Source of the DNA: an uncultured Clostridium sp.
GTDB taxonomy: Bacteria; Bacillota_I; Bacilli_A; RF39; UBA660
Direction: 5' to 3'
DNA length: 64,000 nt
Assembly (NCBI GenBank): GCA_902493795.1
Contig: CABUQZ010000009.1
Coordinates: 6,378 to 70,377 of the forward strand
The notes beneath the pieces were generated by a model that saw nothing but the letters and a program-made list of their open reading frames with translations, searched no databases and was not told the DNA's origin. Both the position numbers and the translations under genes were made by a program. Position 1 is the first letter of the stretch. Each line of letters begins with the position of its first letter. Shown piece by piece: positions 1 to 8,103 of this stretch.

Positions 1-1
1 T

Positions 2-721
2 TCAAGTTATCCAACCCTTGATACTGCAATTAAATATTTTGAAGAAGAAAATTTTGACCAAGAGTTATATACAAAATATAATTATTCAGTATCTAAAAAC
101 AAAGAAATTATTGATGAAAAACAATTTGTATACATTTTAAGTAATGCCATTGAAAAGAATAATGATTTCTATCAATTTTTAGATATAATTATTGAACTAG
201 ATGACTCTGATTATTTTCAATTAACATATTCATTAAAGAATAAGGTTTTTGATGAAAAAGACATAAAATATATAATTAATAACATAAATATAGTAAAAAA
301 TGCCGCAAATTATCTTTTATTTGAAGGAAAAGATTCAAAAGGTTACTTTACATTCTTGAATAATGAAAATGAATTAAATAAACTATATTTAGATATAAAT
401 AAAGACAAATATAAAGAAATAGAAGATTCAAAAAATAATTTAGATAAAACTAACTTTGAATATTTAACAAATAATGAAAAAATATTTGTTAGCATAGAAC
501 ATGAATATGAAGAAAATATAATAGATAGTTTAGTTATAAAATATAAATTTGATAGTTATATAAAAAGTGAAAAAGATTATAATGGTAAAAAAATAATTAT
601 TTTAACCAAAAATAAGGAACATATTTATTATACAGAAATTGATAATAAAATATATTATATGGTAAAAACTAATTTATTATTTGAAGATATAAATGATTTA
701 TTTGATTACAATATAAAATAA
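2..721 (+). CDS. Unknown protein, 5'-truncated by window edge
   Basis: An open frame runs without a stop from the first bases of the window to TAA at 719-721, so the gene begins outside the window; about 239 residues are visible. A TTG at 356 is only an internal Leu codon: the frame upstream of it is open and has the same Lys/Asn/Glu/Asp/Ile-rich character. The visible part is hydrophilic and probably soluble, with no recognisable motif, signal peptide or membrane segment. A Rho-independent terminator follows at 810-845. I do not recognise the family. Confidence 0.6.
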   Translation, partial: SSYPTLDTAIKYFEEENFDQELYTKYNYSVSKNKEIIDEKQFVYILSNAIEKNNDFYQFLDIIIELDDSDYFQLTYSLKNKVFDEKDIKYIINNINIVKNAANYLLFEGKDSKGYFTFLNNENELNKLYLDINKDKYKEIEDSKNNLDKTNFEYLTNNEKIFVSIEHEYEENIIDSLVIKYKFDSYIKSEKDYNGKKIIILTKNKEHIYYTEIDNKIYYMVKTNLLFEDINDLFDYNIK

Positions 722-809
722 AGAAAGAAAAATAATTATATACTATTTTATCTTTTGCAGCAAAAATTATACTTCTGTGATAAATAATGTAAAATATGTA
801 AAATAATGT

Positions 810-845
810 AAAAAAGAAAGAAATTATGTAAATCTTTCTTTTTTT
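810..845 (+). terminator. Rho-independent terminator
   Basis: The stem AAAAAGAAAG (811-820) pairs with CTTTCTTTTT (834-843) across a 13-base loop and runs into a T tract. It closes the unknown gene to the left and separates it from the pilin-like gene. Confidence 0.65.
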
Positions 846-894
846 CAATACTTTTCTTTTTTTTTATGATACACTCCAATCAATAGGTGAGAAT

Positions 895-3800
895 ATGAAA
901 AATAAAAAAGGTTTTACTTTAATCGAAATGATTGGTGTAGTAATTATTATTGGTATCATTGCAATAATTGCCTTTAATACTTTTACTGGTAATTTAAAAG
1001 AGTTTAGAGATGATTATTATACTGATTTAGAAAGAACTTTGGCTGAATCAGGAAAAGAATTTTTTAACGACAACAGAAGGTTTAGACCAGATTCAGTCTT
1101 TTCTGCACAAAAAGTAACATTAGATGTACTTGTTGCTAAAAATTATATTAGTGAAGTAGAAGATTACGATGGAAATTCCTGCAGAAATGATAGTTATGTA
1201 ATAATAATAAAAGAAGGAAAAGATGATTATACATATCATTCTTGTTTAGTGTGTTCTGAAGATAATTTTGATAACACTGATGATTCGCTATGTGACCCAT
1301 CGTGGTTTGATCCAAGCACAATTTCTTATGGACTAGGAACACTTCCAACATTATATATCTATAAAGGAACATCAAGAGACAAGTTAAGAGAACAACTTAC
1401 GCTTCCTATTTCAATCATAAAAAAGGATGCAAGTGGCAATATCTTAAAAGAGATAAGAGGAGATGGCATTGATGACGTTCCAACGATACTTCCAAAAAAC
1501 ATAGATGTTGTGGATCCAAATAAAGTTGGAACATACAAAGTTGAATATGAATATATAGATGCAGCAAACGAAAAACAACAAAAAACAACGAATGTTATAG
1601 TATATGAAAATGATGCCCCAAGAACAAACATTACATATGAAAATATAGTAGCTAGAGATTTAGATGGAAATCCATCAATTGAAAGTGGTACATACTTATC
1701 AGGAAAATGGGTACAAAAAATAACATTAAACTTAACAGCTAATGCATTAACTGATCCAGAATCTAAAGTTGTTAAATATCAATGGAATAAAAATGGTAAA
1801 TGGCAAGATATATGTACTGAAGTGAGAAGTAATGGTTCATGTACAAGAGAAATAACAACTGAGATGAATGAAGAAATAAGTTTTAGAACAATAGATTCTA
1901 AAGGAAACATAGGTATTGTAACAAGCCCAATAGTAATAAGAATAGATAATACAAAACCTACTTGTACGCTAAAGAAAACAGGTACAATAAAAGATAATGG
2001 TTGGTATGTAAGTGATGTTACAGTATCATTTGATATAAAAAATGATTTAGTTCCATCAAACGGAAATCATAATGCTATAAGTCAAGTAAAAATAAGTAAT
2101 ATCACTAGTATGCCAGGAAATATATCAAGAACATCATCAAATGATAATAAAGTACATAGCGACGATACAGATAATGTAGAATATCGTGGATATGTTGAAG
2201 ATAAAGCAGGAAACTTCTATGTTTGTAAAACAACACTAAAGAAGGATGGAACAGCGCCATCTTGTAGCATTAATCTTTCGGGTACAAAAGGAGATAATGA
2301 CTGGTATACAACAAACGTAGATGTGTCATTTAAAACTCATTCAGATAACTTAAGTGGAGTAGCAAAATATGGAATAGGTAGTTACGACGGAAATAGAAAT
2401 ATTACTCATAAAGCAGATACATCAAGTGTAACATACACTGGATACATAAAAGATAATGCAGGAAACACAGCAACATGCTCAAATTCATTTAAAAAAGATG
2501 GAACAGCGCCATCTTGTAGCATTAGTCTTTCAGGTACAAAAGGGGATAATGACTGGTATACAACAAACGTAGATGTATCATTTAGAAGTAATACAGATAA
2601 CTTAAGTGGAGTAGCAAAATATGGAATAGGTAGTTACGACGGAAACAGAAGTACTACTCATACAGCAGATACATCAAGTGTAACATACACTGGATATATA
2701 AAAGATAATGCAGGAAACACAGCAACATGTTCAAATTCATTTAAAAAAGATGGAACAGCGCCATCTTGTAGCATTAATCTTTCAGGTACAAAAGGGGATA
2801 ATGACTGGTATACAACAAATGTAGATGTGTCATTTAAAACTCATTCAGATAACTTAAGTGGAGTAGCAAAATATGGAATAGGTAGCTACGACGGAAACAG
2901 AAATACTACTCATACAGCAGATACATCAAGTGTAACATACACCGGATACATAAAAGATAAAGCAGGAAACACAGCAACATGCTCAGATTCATTTAAAAAA
3001 GATGGAACTAAACCTTCATGTGGAAATTGGAGTGGTGAAAGTACTTCGTGGACAAAAGAAAATAGAGAAATAAGTGTAGGATGTAGCGATTCCACAAGCA
3101 CTTGTGATAAATCTAAATATAGTACTACAATAAGTAGTGGAACAACATCAACAAAAAGTATTTCATTTGAAATCAAAGATAAAGCAGGAAACAAAGAAAC
3201 ATGTAGAAAAACAGCAAATGTATACGTAGATAAAGAAGCTCCAACATGTACTACTTCAAAATCAAATGAAGGAACAACAAGTGGAGTTAACGTATCAATA
3301 TCTTGCAATAATGTCGGAAATGGATCAAATGTAACATGCCCATCAAGTGAGAATGGAGTAAAAAGTAGTAAAACATATACAGTTAGAGATGCAGCAGGAA
3401 ATACAAGCACTTGTAATGTTTCAGTAACACCACAATCTCAAAAAAGAACAAATACTTGTTCAACAGGTAAAAGATGTTCAAGTGCAAGTTGTGAAACATA
3501 TACTGAATGTAAAACTTCAGCCTGTGGTGTTAATAAATACAAATCATGTAAAAATTCAGCTTGTGGTACAGAAAAATGTAATTGTTCAAGTTGCTATACT
3601 ACAAAGAACACTTGTGTGGGAGGATACGTTGATAAAATAATATACGACACAGGTGATAGTTTCACTAGCCAAGATTGTTATAATAAGCAAGGTGTAGTTG
3701 ATAGCAGTGGAAGAAGATGTATAAAGAGTGAATGGAATAGCTGTAAAACAGGATCACCTAATGAATGTGTATATGGATGTGGAACTTGCAATAAAACTTG

Positions 3801-3993
3801 TAGAACAGAAGCCTGTGGAATAGAATCCTATAATTCTTGTAGAACGTCAGCTTGTGGATGTGAAACATATTCTCGAGATATAAATAAATGTGGATGTGAA
3901 ACATGGAAAGGATGGACAGGATGGAGCAACGCAAATTGTACCCCATCATCATCAAATTCATCACAAACTGAATGTAGAACAGTTTACAATTAA
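895..3993 (+). CDS. Prepilin-like giant surface protein with Ig-like repeats and Cys-rich C-terminus
   Basis: A 1032-residue protein starting with MKNKKGFTLIEMIGVV, a class III/type IV prepilin signature: a basic leader, Gly-Phe cleavage site, Thr-Leu-Ile-Glu with the conserved Glu at +5, then a hydrophobic helix to about residue 30. A prepilin peptidase would be expected to cut after the Gly. Behind a globular region (30-190) come bacterial Ig-like modules; residues about 451-702 are three near-identical 84-residue repeats, each with DGTAPSCSI and GDNDWYTTNVDVSF blocks. Residues about 850-1032 are rich in Cys, in short motifs such as SACG, NKCGCETW and TCRTEACG, suggesting a disulfide-bonded exported domain. 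ATG 895 follows AGGTGA at 885-890. Ordinary pilins are 120-200 residues, so this is more likely a pilin-anchored adhesin or pseudopilus tip protein. No assembly ATPase or prepilin peptidase lies in the window. Confidence 0.75.
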   Translation: MKNKKGFTLIEMIGVVIIIGIIAIIAFNTFTGNLKEFRDDYYTDLERTLAESGKEFFNDNRRFRPDSVFSAQKVTLDVLVAKNYISEVEDYDGNSCRNDSYVIIIKEGKDDYTYHSCLVCSEDNFDNTDDSLCDPSWFDPSTISYGLGTLPTLYIYKGTSRDKLREQLTLPISIIKKDASGNILKEIRGDGIDDVPTILPKNIDVVDPNKVGTYKVEYEYIDAANEKQQKTTNVIVYENDAPRTNITYENIVARDLDGNPSIESGTYLSGKWVQKITLNLTANALTDPESKVVKYQWNKNGKWQDICTEVRSNGSCTREITTEMNEEISFRTIDSKGNIGIVTSPIVIRIDNTKPTCTLKKTGTIKDNGWYVSDVTVSFDIKNDLVPSNGNHNAISQVKISNITSMPGNISRTSSNDNKVHSDDTDNVEYRGYVEDKAGNFYVCKTTLKKDGTAPSCSINLSGTKGDNDWYTTNVDVSFKTHSDNLSGVAKYGIGSYDGNRNITHKADTSSVTYTGYIKDNAGNTATCSNSFKKDGTAPSCSISLSGTKGDNDWYTTNVDVSFRSNTDNLSGVAKYGIGSYDGNRSTTHTADTSSVTYTGYIKDNAGNTATCSNSFKKDGTAPSCSINLSGTKGDNDWYTTNVDVSFKTHSDNLSGVAKYGIGSYDGNRNTTHTADTSSVTYTGYIKDKAGNTATCSDSFKKDGTKPSCGNWSGESTSWTKENREISVGCSDSTSTCDKSKYSTTISSGTTSTKSISFEIKDKAGNKETCRKTANVYVDKEAPTCTTSKSNEGTTSGVNVSISCNNVGNGSNVTCPSSENGVKSSKTYTVRDAAGNTSTCNVSVTPQSQKRTNTCSTGKRCSSASCETYTECKTSACGVNKYKSCKNSACGTEKCNCSSCYTTKNTCVGGYVDKIIYDTGDSFTSQDCYNKQGVVDSSGRRCIKSEWNSCKTGSPNECVYGCGTCNKTCRTEACGIESYNSCRTSACGCETYSRDINKCGCETWKGWTGWSNANCTPSSSNSSQTECRTVYN
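2245..3000 (+). repeat. Three tandem 252-bp coding repeats
   Basis: Units start at the Asp codon before GGAACAGCGCCA at 2245, 2497 and 2749, and end at 3000, giving exactly 252 bp (84 codons) each. They differ at only scattered positions (for example ACTCAT versus AGTAAT after TCATTT). A more divergent related module lies just upstream (about 1960-2244). The near-identity at DNA level points to recent duplication or gene conversion inside the pilin-like gene. Confidence 0.85.
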
Positions 3994-4017
3994 AAATTGA
4001 TAATATATTTTAAAACA

Positions 4018-4053
4018 GAAAGGGTAAACAAAAAAATATGTTTACCTTTTTTT
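4018..4053 (+). terminator. Rho-independent terminator
   Basis: GGTAAACA (4023-4030) pairs perfectly with TGTTTACC (4039-4046) across an A-rich loop, followed by seven T. It ends the pilin-like transcript. Confidence 0.85.
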
Positions 4054-4085
4054 GCATTTTAGCTTGTCAACTTTATTTCTACTCA

Positions 4086-4114
4086 TTGCAAATAAAACAA
4101 AATTATGCTATAAT
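4086..4114 (+). promoter_or_regulatory. SigA-type promoter, extended -10
   Basis: TTGCAA (4086-4091), a 17-base spacer and TATAAT (4109-4114) preceded by TGC (extended -10). It would give an untranslated leader of about 95 bases before the GTG at 4217. The leader contains a small hairpin, AATACT/AGTATT around 4130-4146, of unknown meaning. Confidence 0.75.
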
Positions 4115-4216
4115 TCGTTAGTAGTAGTGAATACTGGATTAGTATTTAATTAATCTCTTCGTCATGAAAAGTTAACTAAAGAAGTCCAAATATTATACTA
4201 AGAAGGAGAGATTAAA

Positions 4217-4390
4217 GTGGCAGAAACAGAATACAAAGACAAAACAATAAAATGTGTTGATTGTGGAACTGAATTCGTTTTCACAGCTGGTGAACAAGCT
4301 TTCTATGCTGAAAAAGGTTTAACAAATGAACCAAAAAGATGTAAACCATGCCGTGATAAAAGAAAAGAAGAAAAAAACAATAATAAGTAG
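4217..4390 (+). CDS. Small zinc-ribbon protein (zf-trcl type)
   Basis: A 57-residue protein starting at GTG 4217, eight bases after a strong AGAAGGAGAG at 4201-4210. Two CxxC knuckles are visible, CVDCG near residue 13 and CKPC near residue 43, around the FxFTxGEQxFYxEKG core typical of the small zinc-ribbon family found widely in Firmicutes (established family knowledge), with a Lys/Glu/Asn-rich tail. It is probably cytosolic; the biological role of the family is unknown. It has its own promoter (4086-4114). Confidence 0.8.
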   Translation: MAETEYKDKTIKCVDCGTEFVFTAGEQAFYAEKGLTNEPKRCKPCRDKRKEEKNNNK

Positions 4391-4443
4391 TTTTTTCGAC
4401 AAAAATTACTCTTCGTGTTTGTTACCATTAATTTGGTGATAAC

Positions 4444-4875
4444 ATGAAGGGTAATTTTTTTGCTTATGTATTAATTGCAATAATTCTAGGGTTTATCTCT
4501 GCAGAAGTTATATATGATGATTATAAAGATGGACTAGATGATAACAAATATAACGCTTACTTAGTACAAATAGGAAGTTTTAAAGACGATGATGAAATAG
4601 ATCCAGGTAACTATTTAGTTTTAGAAGAAGATGGAACATATAATGTCTATGCAGGAATAACAACAAAACTTTCTAATGCAACAAAAATAAAGAACATGTA
4701 TGAAAGTGAAAATGTAAACACATATATAAAACCTATTGTTATTGATAACGTTGAATTTATGAGTAATCTAGAACAATTTGATATTTTACTAGAAGAAGTT
4801 GATTCTAAAGATAATTTAATTTCTATAAATGATGTCATAATATCTGAATATGAACAAACTGTATTAGGAAAATAA
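4444..4875 (+). CDS. Membrane-anchored SPOR-like domain protein
   Basis: 143 residues. An N-terminal hydrophobic helix (about residues 5-22) anchors the protein, and the remainder would lie outside the membrane. The segment YLVQIGSFKDDDE, then a VYAGITTKLSNATKIKNMYE stretch, matches the layout of SPOR domains, which bind denuded peptidoglycan glycans at septa or spores. The start follows TTGGTGAT. It is immediately upstream of radC and the mre/spoIVF genes with short spacing and no clear terminator, so it probably heads that operon. The SPOR assignment rests on pattern, not on a profile search. Confidence 0.6.
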   Translation: MKGNFFAYVLIAIILGFISAEVIYDDYKDGLDDNKYNAYLVQIGSFKDDDEIDPGNYLVLEEDGTYNVYAGITTKLSNATKIKNMYESENVNTYIKPIVIDNVEFMSNLEQFDILLEEVDSKDNLISINDVIISEYEQTVLGK

Positions 4876-4908
4876 AAAATTATAGATAATAATATCATTG
4901 GTGATATT

Positions 4909-5592
4909 ATGAAAATAAAAGAACTTCCAAAAGAAGAAAGACCTCGTGAAAGATTAATAAATTATGGAGTTAAAAATTTATCAAATGAAGAACTGCTATC
5001 TATTATTTTAAGATGTGGGACTAAAAAGGAATCAGTAAAAGATCTAGCAATTAACATAATAAACGAATTTAAAACTATCTCTAATTTAAAAAATGCAACT
5101 ATAAACAAACTGCAAGAAATAGATGGTATGGGTTTATCGAAAGCCTCAGTTATTTTAGCATCGATAGAGCTAGGAAAAAGAGTATACTTTCAAGAAAATT
5201 CTAGTAAACTAGTATTAAATAGTCCAGATAAAATATATGAAAATACTAAATATTTATTTACAAATAAAAAACAAGAATTGTTTTACTGTCTTTATTTCAA
5301 TAATAAACAACAACTAATTGGAAAAGAATTATTATTTATTGGAACGGTAAATAAAAGTATAACTCATCCAAGAGAAATTTTTAAATATGCTTATTTGTAT
5401 TCTGCTACAAGTATTGTTTGCCTACATAATCATCCATCAGGTGATGTTGCTCCTTCAAAAGAAGATATGTTTTTTACAGATTCGTTAGTAAATATAGGAT
5501 TAGTTCAAAAAATACCAATATTAGATCACATTATTGTAAGTGATAATAACTATTATAGTTTTCGAGAAAATGGGAAAATTATAAATAGGTGA
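4909..5592 (+). CDS. radC: RadC family JAMM/MPN protein
   Basis: 227 residues, the usual RadC length. An N-terminal helix-hairpin-helix region (LPKEERPRERLINYGVKNLS, then EIDGMGLSKASVILASIELG) is followed by an MPN/JAMM domain with the metal motif HNHPSGDVAPSKED at about residues 172-185. RadC was named for DNA repair, but later work on the family does not support that role; the JAMM motif suggests a metal-dependent hydrolase. The neighbours match the Bacillus order radC-mreBCD-minCD-spoIVFA-spoIVFB, minus mreB and minCD. The start follows TTGGTGAT. Confidence 0.92.
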   Translation: MKIKELPKEERPRERLINYGVKNLSNEELLSIILRCGTKKESVKDLAINIINEFKTISNLKNATINKLQEIDGMGLSKASVILASIELGKRVYFQENSSKLVLNSPDKIYENTKYLFTNKKQELFYCLYFNNKQQLIGKELLFIGTVNKSITHPREIFKYAYLYSATSIVCLHNHPSGDVAPSKEDMFFTDSLVNIGLVQKIPILDHIIVSDNNYYSFRENGKIINR

Positions 5593-5596
5593 TTTT

Positions 5597-6322
5597 ATGA
5601 AGAAGAGGAAAAAAAGTAAAAAGAATAACAAAATAAAAGATAGGTTATTAATTTTTATAATGTTTTTTTTATTAGCACTTTCGTATTTTGAATTAAATAG
5701 TGATATTCGTCTTGGTAATATCATAAAAGATCTTATTTTCTATCCTTCAAGTAATGTTAAAACACAGGCTTTTATTAAAACATATGAAACTGAGTTAATT
5801 GAAGAAAATAAAGAATTAAAAAAAATAATGAATATTAAATTATCTTTAACGGATTTTGATATAGAATATGGAACAGTTATAGAAAGGAACAATTCTTACT
5901 GGCTAGAAGAACTAACAATAAATAAAGGACTACTAAATGGTATAAAAAAGGATTCACCAGTAATTACTGAAGGTGGTCTAATAGGTAAAATATCCTCAGT
6001 GTCATTAAGTAATTCAACTATTAAACTAATAACAAATGAAGAATCATCTATTCCTATAACAATAAATAAAAAAAATAAACTACTAACAACTAAAAATAAT
6101 AAAGTTATTATAAGAGGAATAAATGCTAAAGATAAAATAAAAGTAGGAGATAGTGTAACAACTAGTGGTCTTTCAAGTAGTTTCCCAAAAGGAATACTAA
6201 TTGGTACAGTATCAAGTATTACTAAAGAAAAAGATAAAGTTGGATATATAGCAGAAGTTAAATTAAGTAGTAATATTGATAATTTAAGATTTGTAGCAGT
6301 ATTAAAAAGGAAAATATCATGA
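5597..6322 (+). CDS. mreC: Rod shape-determining protein MreC
   Basis: 241 residues. A very basic N-terminus (MKKRKKSKKNNKIKDR) precedes one transmembrane helix (about 15-33), a coiled coil (about 50-75) and the MreC beta-rich domain with GLINGIKKDSPV-like and GLIGKISSVS motifs and the late segment TTSGLSSSFPKGILIGTV. MreC links the cytoskeletal/elongation machinery to peptidoglycan synthases outside the membrane. The start follows AGGTGATTTT, which overlaps the radC stop. No mreB lies upstream here. Confidence 0.9.
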   Translation: MKKRKKSKKNNKIKDRLLIFIMFFLLALSYFELNSDIRLGNIIKDLIFYPSSNVKTQAFIKTYETELIEENKELKKIMNIKLSLTDFDIEYGTVIERNNSYWLEELTINKGLLNGIKKDSPVITEGGLIGKISSVSLSNSTIKLITNEESSIPITINKKNKLLTTKNNKVIIRGINAKDKIKVGDSVTTSGLSSSFPKGILIGTVSSITKEKDKVGYIAEVKLSSNIDNLRFVAVLKRKIS

Positions 6323-6789
6323 TAATAAGTCTAATATCTTTTATTCTTGACGTAATAATACTAAATATTACAAAATATAATCATGAAGTTATGCTTATTT
6401 TTCCAATGTTTACTATAGTATCTTTATTATCTTCAATTTATTTTAGAAAAGATAAACTAATAAACTATTTTACACTTTCTTTATATTTTTCTTTAACAGG
6501 ACTGTTTGTTTATCCAATTTTTTTCTATTTATTAGAGTTATATATCATTAGAAAAGATTTAAAAAATTTTAATATTAATAATTATCTTTTTAAAGTTATG
6601 TCATCATTAATAGTATTTGATTCTTTATTCTTCTTACTTACTAAAATACCTAGAATTACTTCTTATAATATTTCTCTTTTATTTAACAAAATAGTGATAA
6701 CTCTTCCAATAAATTTTTTGTATTCAGTAATATTATTTTACATAAATAAAGTTCTAAAACAGCATGACAAGAAGTATAAATTAGTATGA
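6319..6789 (+). CDS. mreD: Rod shape-determining protein MreD
   Basis: 156 residues, almost entirely hydrophobic, with about five membrane helices, as in MreD. It starts in a 4-base ATGA overlap with the mreC stop, implying translational coupling. Sequence conservation is weak, so position after mreC is the main evidence. It is a partner of MreC in lateral wall synthesis. Confidence 0.8.
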   Translation: MIISLISFILDVIILNITKYNHEVMLIFPMFTIVSLLSSIYFRKDKLINYFTLSLYFSLTGLFVYPIFFYLLELYIIRKDLKNFNINNYLFKVMSSLIVFDSLFFLLTKIPRITSYNISLLFNKIVITLPINFLYSVILFYINKVLKQHDKKYKLV

Positions 6790-7379
6790 CAGAATTAGAA
6801 AAATATAAAAAAAAGAAAAAAAATAATAATCATAATAATATAGAAAAAAGTAATTATTTAAATATTATTCTAAAAAAATCATTGTTGTCTATTATACTTT
6901 TCCTAGTTTTTTTAATCTCTACTAAAAATAACGAAAGTTTTAAAAATATCATTTATGAAAATGTATATGGAAATAACATATCTTTTGCTAAATTTAATTC
7001 CTGGTATCAAAAAAACTTTGGAGATTTGTTCCCTTTAGGAAAGATTGATGATGTTCCAGTTTTTAATGAGAGTATAACTTTTTCTAAAAAAGAAAAGTAT
7101 TTGGATGGTGTTTTACTAACAGTAGAAGATAATTACATTGTCCCATCATACACAGATGGTATTGTTGTATATATTGGAGAAAAAGAAAACTATGGAAATA
7201 CCATTATTATAGAGGATGAAAACAATGTAAATTATTGGTATTCAAATGTTAATGTTTTAAATATAAATATATATGACTATGTAAAAAAGGGTGAGTATAT
7301 AGCAGAAGCAAAAGATAATAAACTAATTATGCTATTCCAAAAGAAAGGTAAAATAGAAGACTATCAAAAATATATTTAA
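6786..7379 (+). CDS. spoIVFA: SpoIVFA-like inhibitory membrane protein (degenerate M23 domain)
   Basis: 197 residues. A Lys/Asn-rich cytosolic head, one transmembrane helix at about 32-48, then an external region ending in an M23/LytM-like beta fold (IVPSYTDGIVVYIGEKENYGN, KKGEYIAEA). The His and Asp ligands of active M23 peptidases are missing, as in SpoIVFA, which is a regulator rather than an enzyme. It starts in an ATGA overlap with mreD and is followed by a SpoIVFB homologue, the same order as in Bacillus. In Bacillus SpoIVFA holds SpoIVFB inactive until a forespore signal cleaves it. The assignment rests on architecture and gene order. Confidence 0.8.
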   Translation: MTELEKYKKKKKNNNHNNIEKSNYLNIILKKSLLSIILFLVFLISTKNNESFKNIIYENVYGNNISFAKFNSWYQKNFGDLFPLGKIDDVPVFNESITFSKKEKYLDGVLLTVEDNYIVPSYTDGIVVYIGEKENYGNTIIIEDENNVNYWYSNVNVLNINIYDYVKKGEYIAEAKDNKLIMLFQKKGKIEDYQKYI

Positions 7380-7452
7380 AGTATCCTCTCTTACTTATAT
7401 ATTTATATTTGCAAGTCTTCTTACTGGGCATTTTAAAGAAATAATATTATAT

Positions 7453-8088
7453 ATGTCTTTAATCATTTTTCATGAAATAGGGCATTTAACATCAGCTAAA
7501 ATATTTAACTGGCAGGTAGATAAAATATATATTTATCCCTTAGGAGGTATCACAAGATTTAATGACAAGATAAATAAACCTCTAGTAGAAGATCTAATAG
7601 TAACCTTGATGGGACCAATTTTTCAAATTATTTTAGCTTATTTTTTAATAAAATTAGATAGTAGAGTATATCTATTTAATAAAACATTACTATTATTTAA
7701 TCTACTTCCAATAGCACCTTTAGATGGTAGTAAATTAGTAGCAGTTTTTCTATCTTTAATTATAAGGTATAAAAAGAGTTTATATTTAAATATAGTGATA
7801 TCTTTTATTACATATTTATTTGTTCTTTCATATTTCATTTTATACAAAAATTCGATTATCTTTTTATTTGTAATATTTCTCTTGTTTTTTAAAATAATTG
7901 ATGAAAAAAATAAAATATCTTTCTATTTTGATAAGTTTTTATTAGAAAGATATTTATATATTTTTAAGTTTAAGAAAACAAAAGTTGTTAAAGATGTAAA
8001 TAATTTTTATAAATATAAGAATAATATTGTGAAAACAAGTAAACTAAAAACAGAAAAAGAGCTTCTTAAAGAGTATTTTGAAAAATAA
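7453..8088 (+). CDS. spoIVFB: SpoIVFB-like site-2 (M50) intramembrane metalloprotease
   Basis: From the first ATG (7453) 211 residues are encoded. The zinc motif HEIGH is at residues 7-11, YPLGG follows, and the third ligand is in LPIAPLDGSKL (Asp about 91), matching LPIWPLDGGKL of Bacillus SpoIVFB; five or six membrane helices are visible. The start is doubtful: the frame is open upstream to about 7357, and its translation there (IFKVSS ... LLTGHFKEII) resembles the Bacillus N-terminus (ILKIHV ... LLTGH). There is no ATG, GTG or TTG in that stretch, so a rare ATC (7363) or ATA (7372) start overlapping the spoIVFA end is plausible. The family cleaves pro-sigma-K within the membrane; a sigma-K-like gene lies at 9954. 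Confidence 0.85.
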   Translation: MSLIIFHEIGHLTSAKIFNWQVDKIYIYPLGGITRFNDKINKPLVEDLIVTLMGPIFQIILAYFLIKLDSRVYLFNKTLLLFNLLPIAPLDGSKLVAVFLSLIIRYKKSLYLNIVISFITYLFVLSYFILYKNSIIFLFVIFLLFFKIIDEKNKISFYFDKFLLERYLYIFKFKKTKVVKDVNNFYKYKNNIVKTSKLKTEKELLKEYFEK

Positions 8089-8103
8089 TAATTATTCTTT
8101 TTT
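8077..8103. terminator. Possible AT-only bidirectional terminator
   Basis: The 3-base gap between the convergent spoIVFB and oxidoreductase genes lies in an AT palindrome (AAAAATAAT ... ATTATTCTTTTTT) with A and T tracts on either side. It could terminate both transcripts, but the stem contains almost no G or C. Confidence 0.35.

Noticed and set aside
356..721. A separate gene beginning at TTG 356
   Set aside because: The frame is open all the way back to the window edge with the same composition and no ribosome site before 356, so this is the 3' part of a truncated gene.
2245..3000. The 252-bp repeats, and the 15-bp repeats at 41626-41775, as CRISPR arrays
   Set aside because: The units are contiguous and coding in one frame, without unique spacers; no cas gene is present.
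2910..3410. Open frame on the minus strand inside the pilin-like gene
   Set aside because: It mirrors the repeat-rich plus-strand gene, lacks a ribosome site and encodes low-complexity hydrophobic text.
6786..7379. Active M23 cell-wall peptidase
   Set aside because: The zinc ligands of M23 enzymes are absent and the neighbours indicate SpoIVFA.
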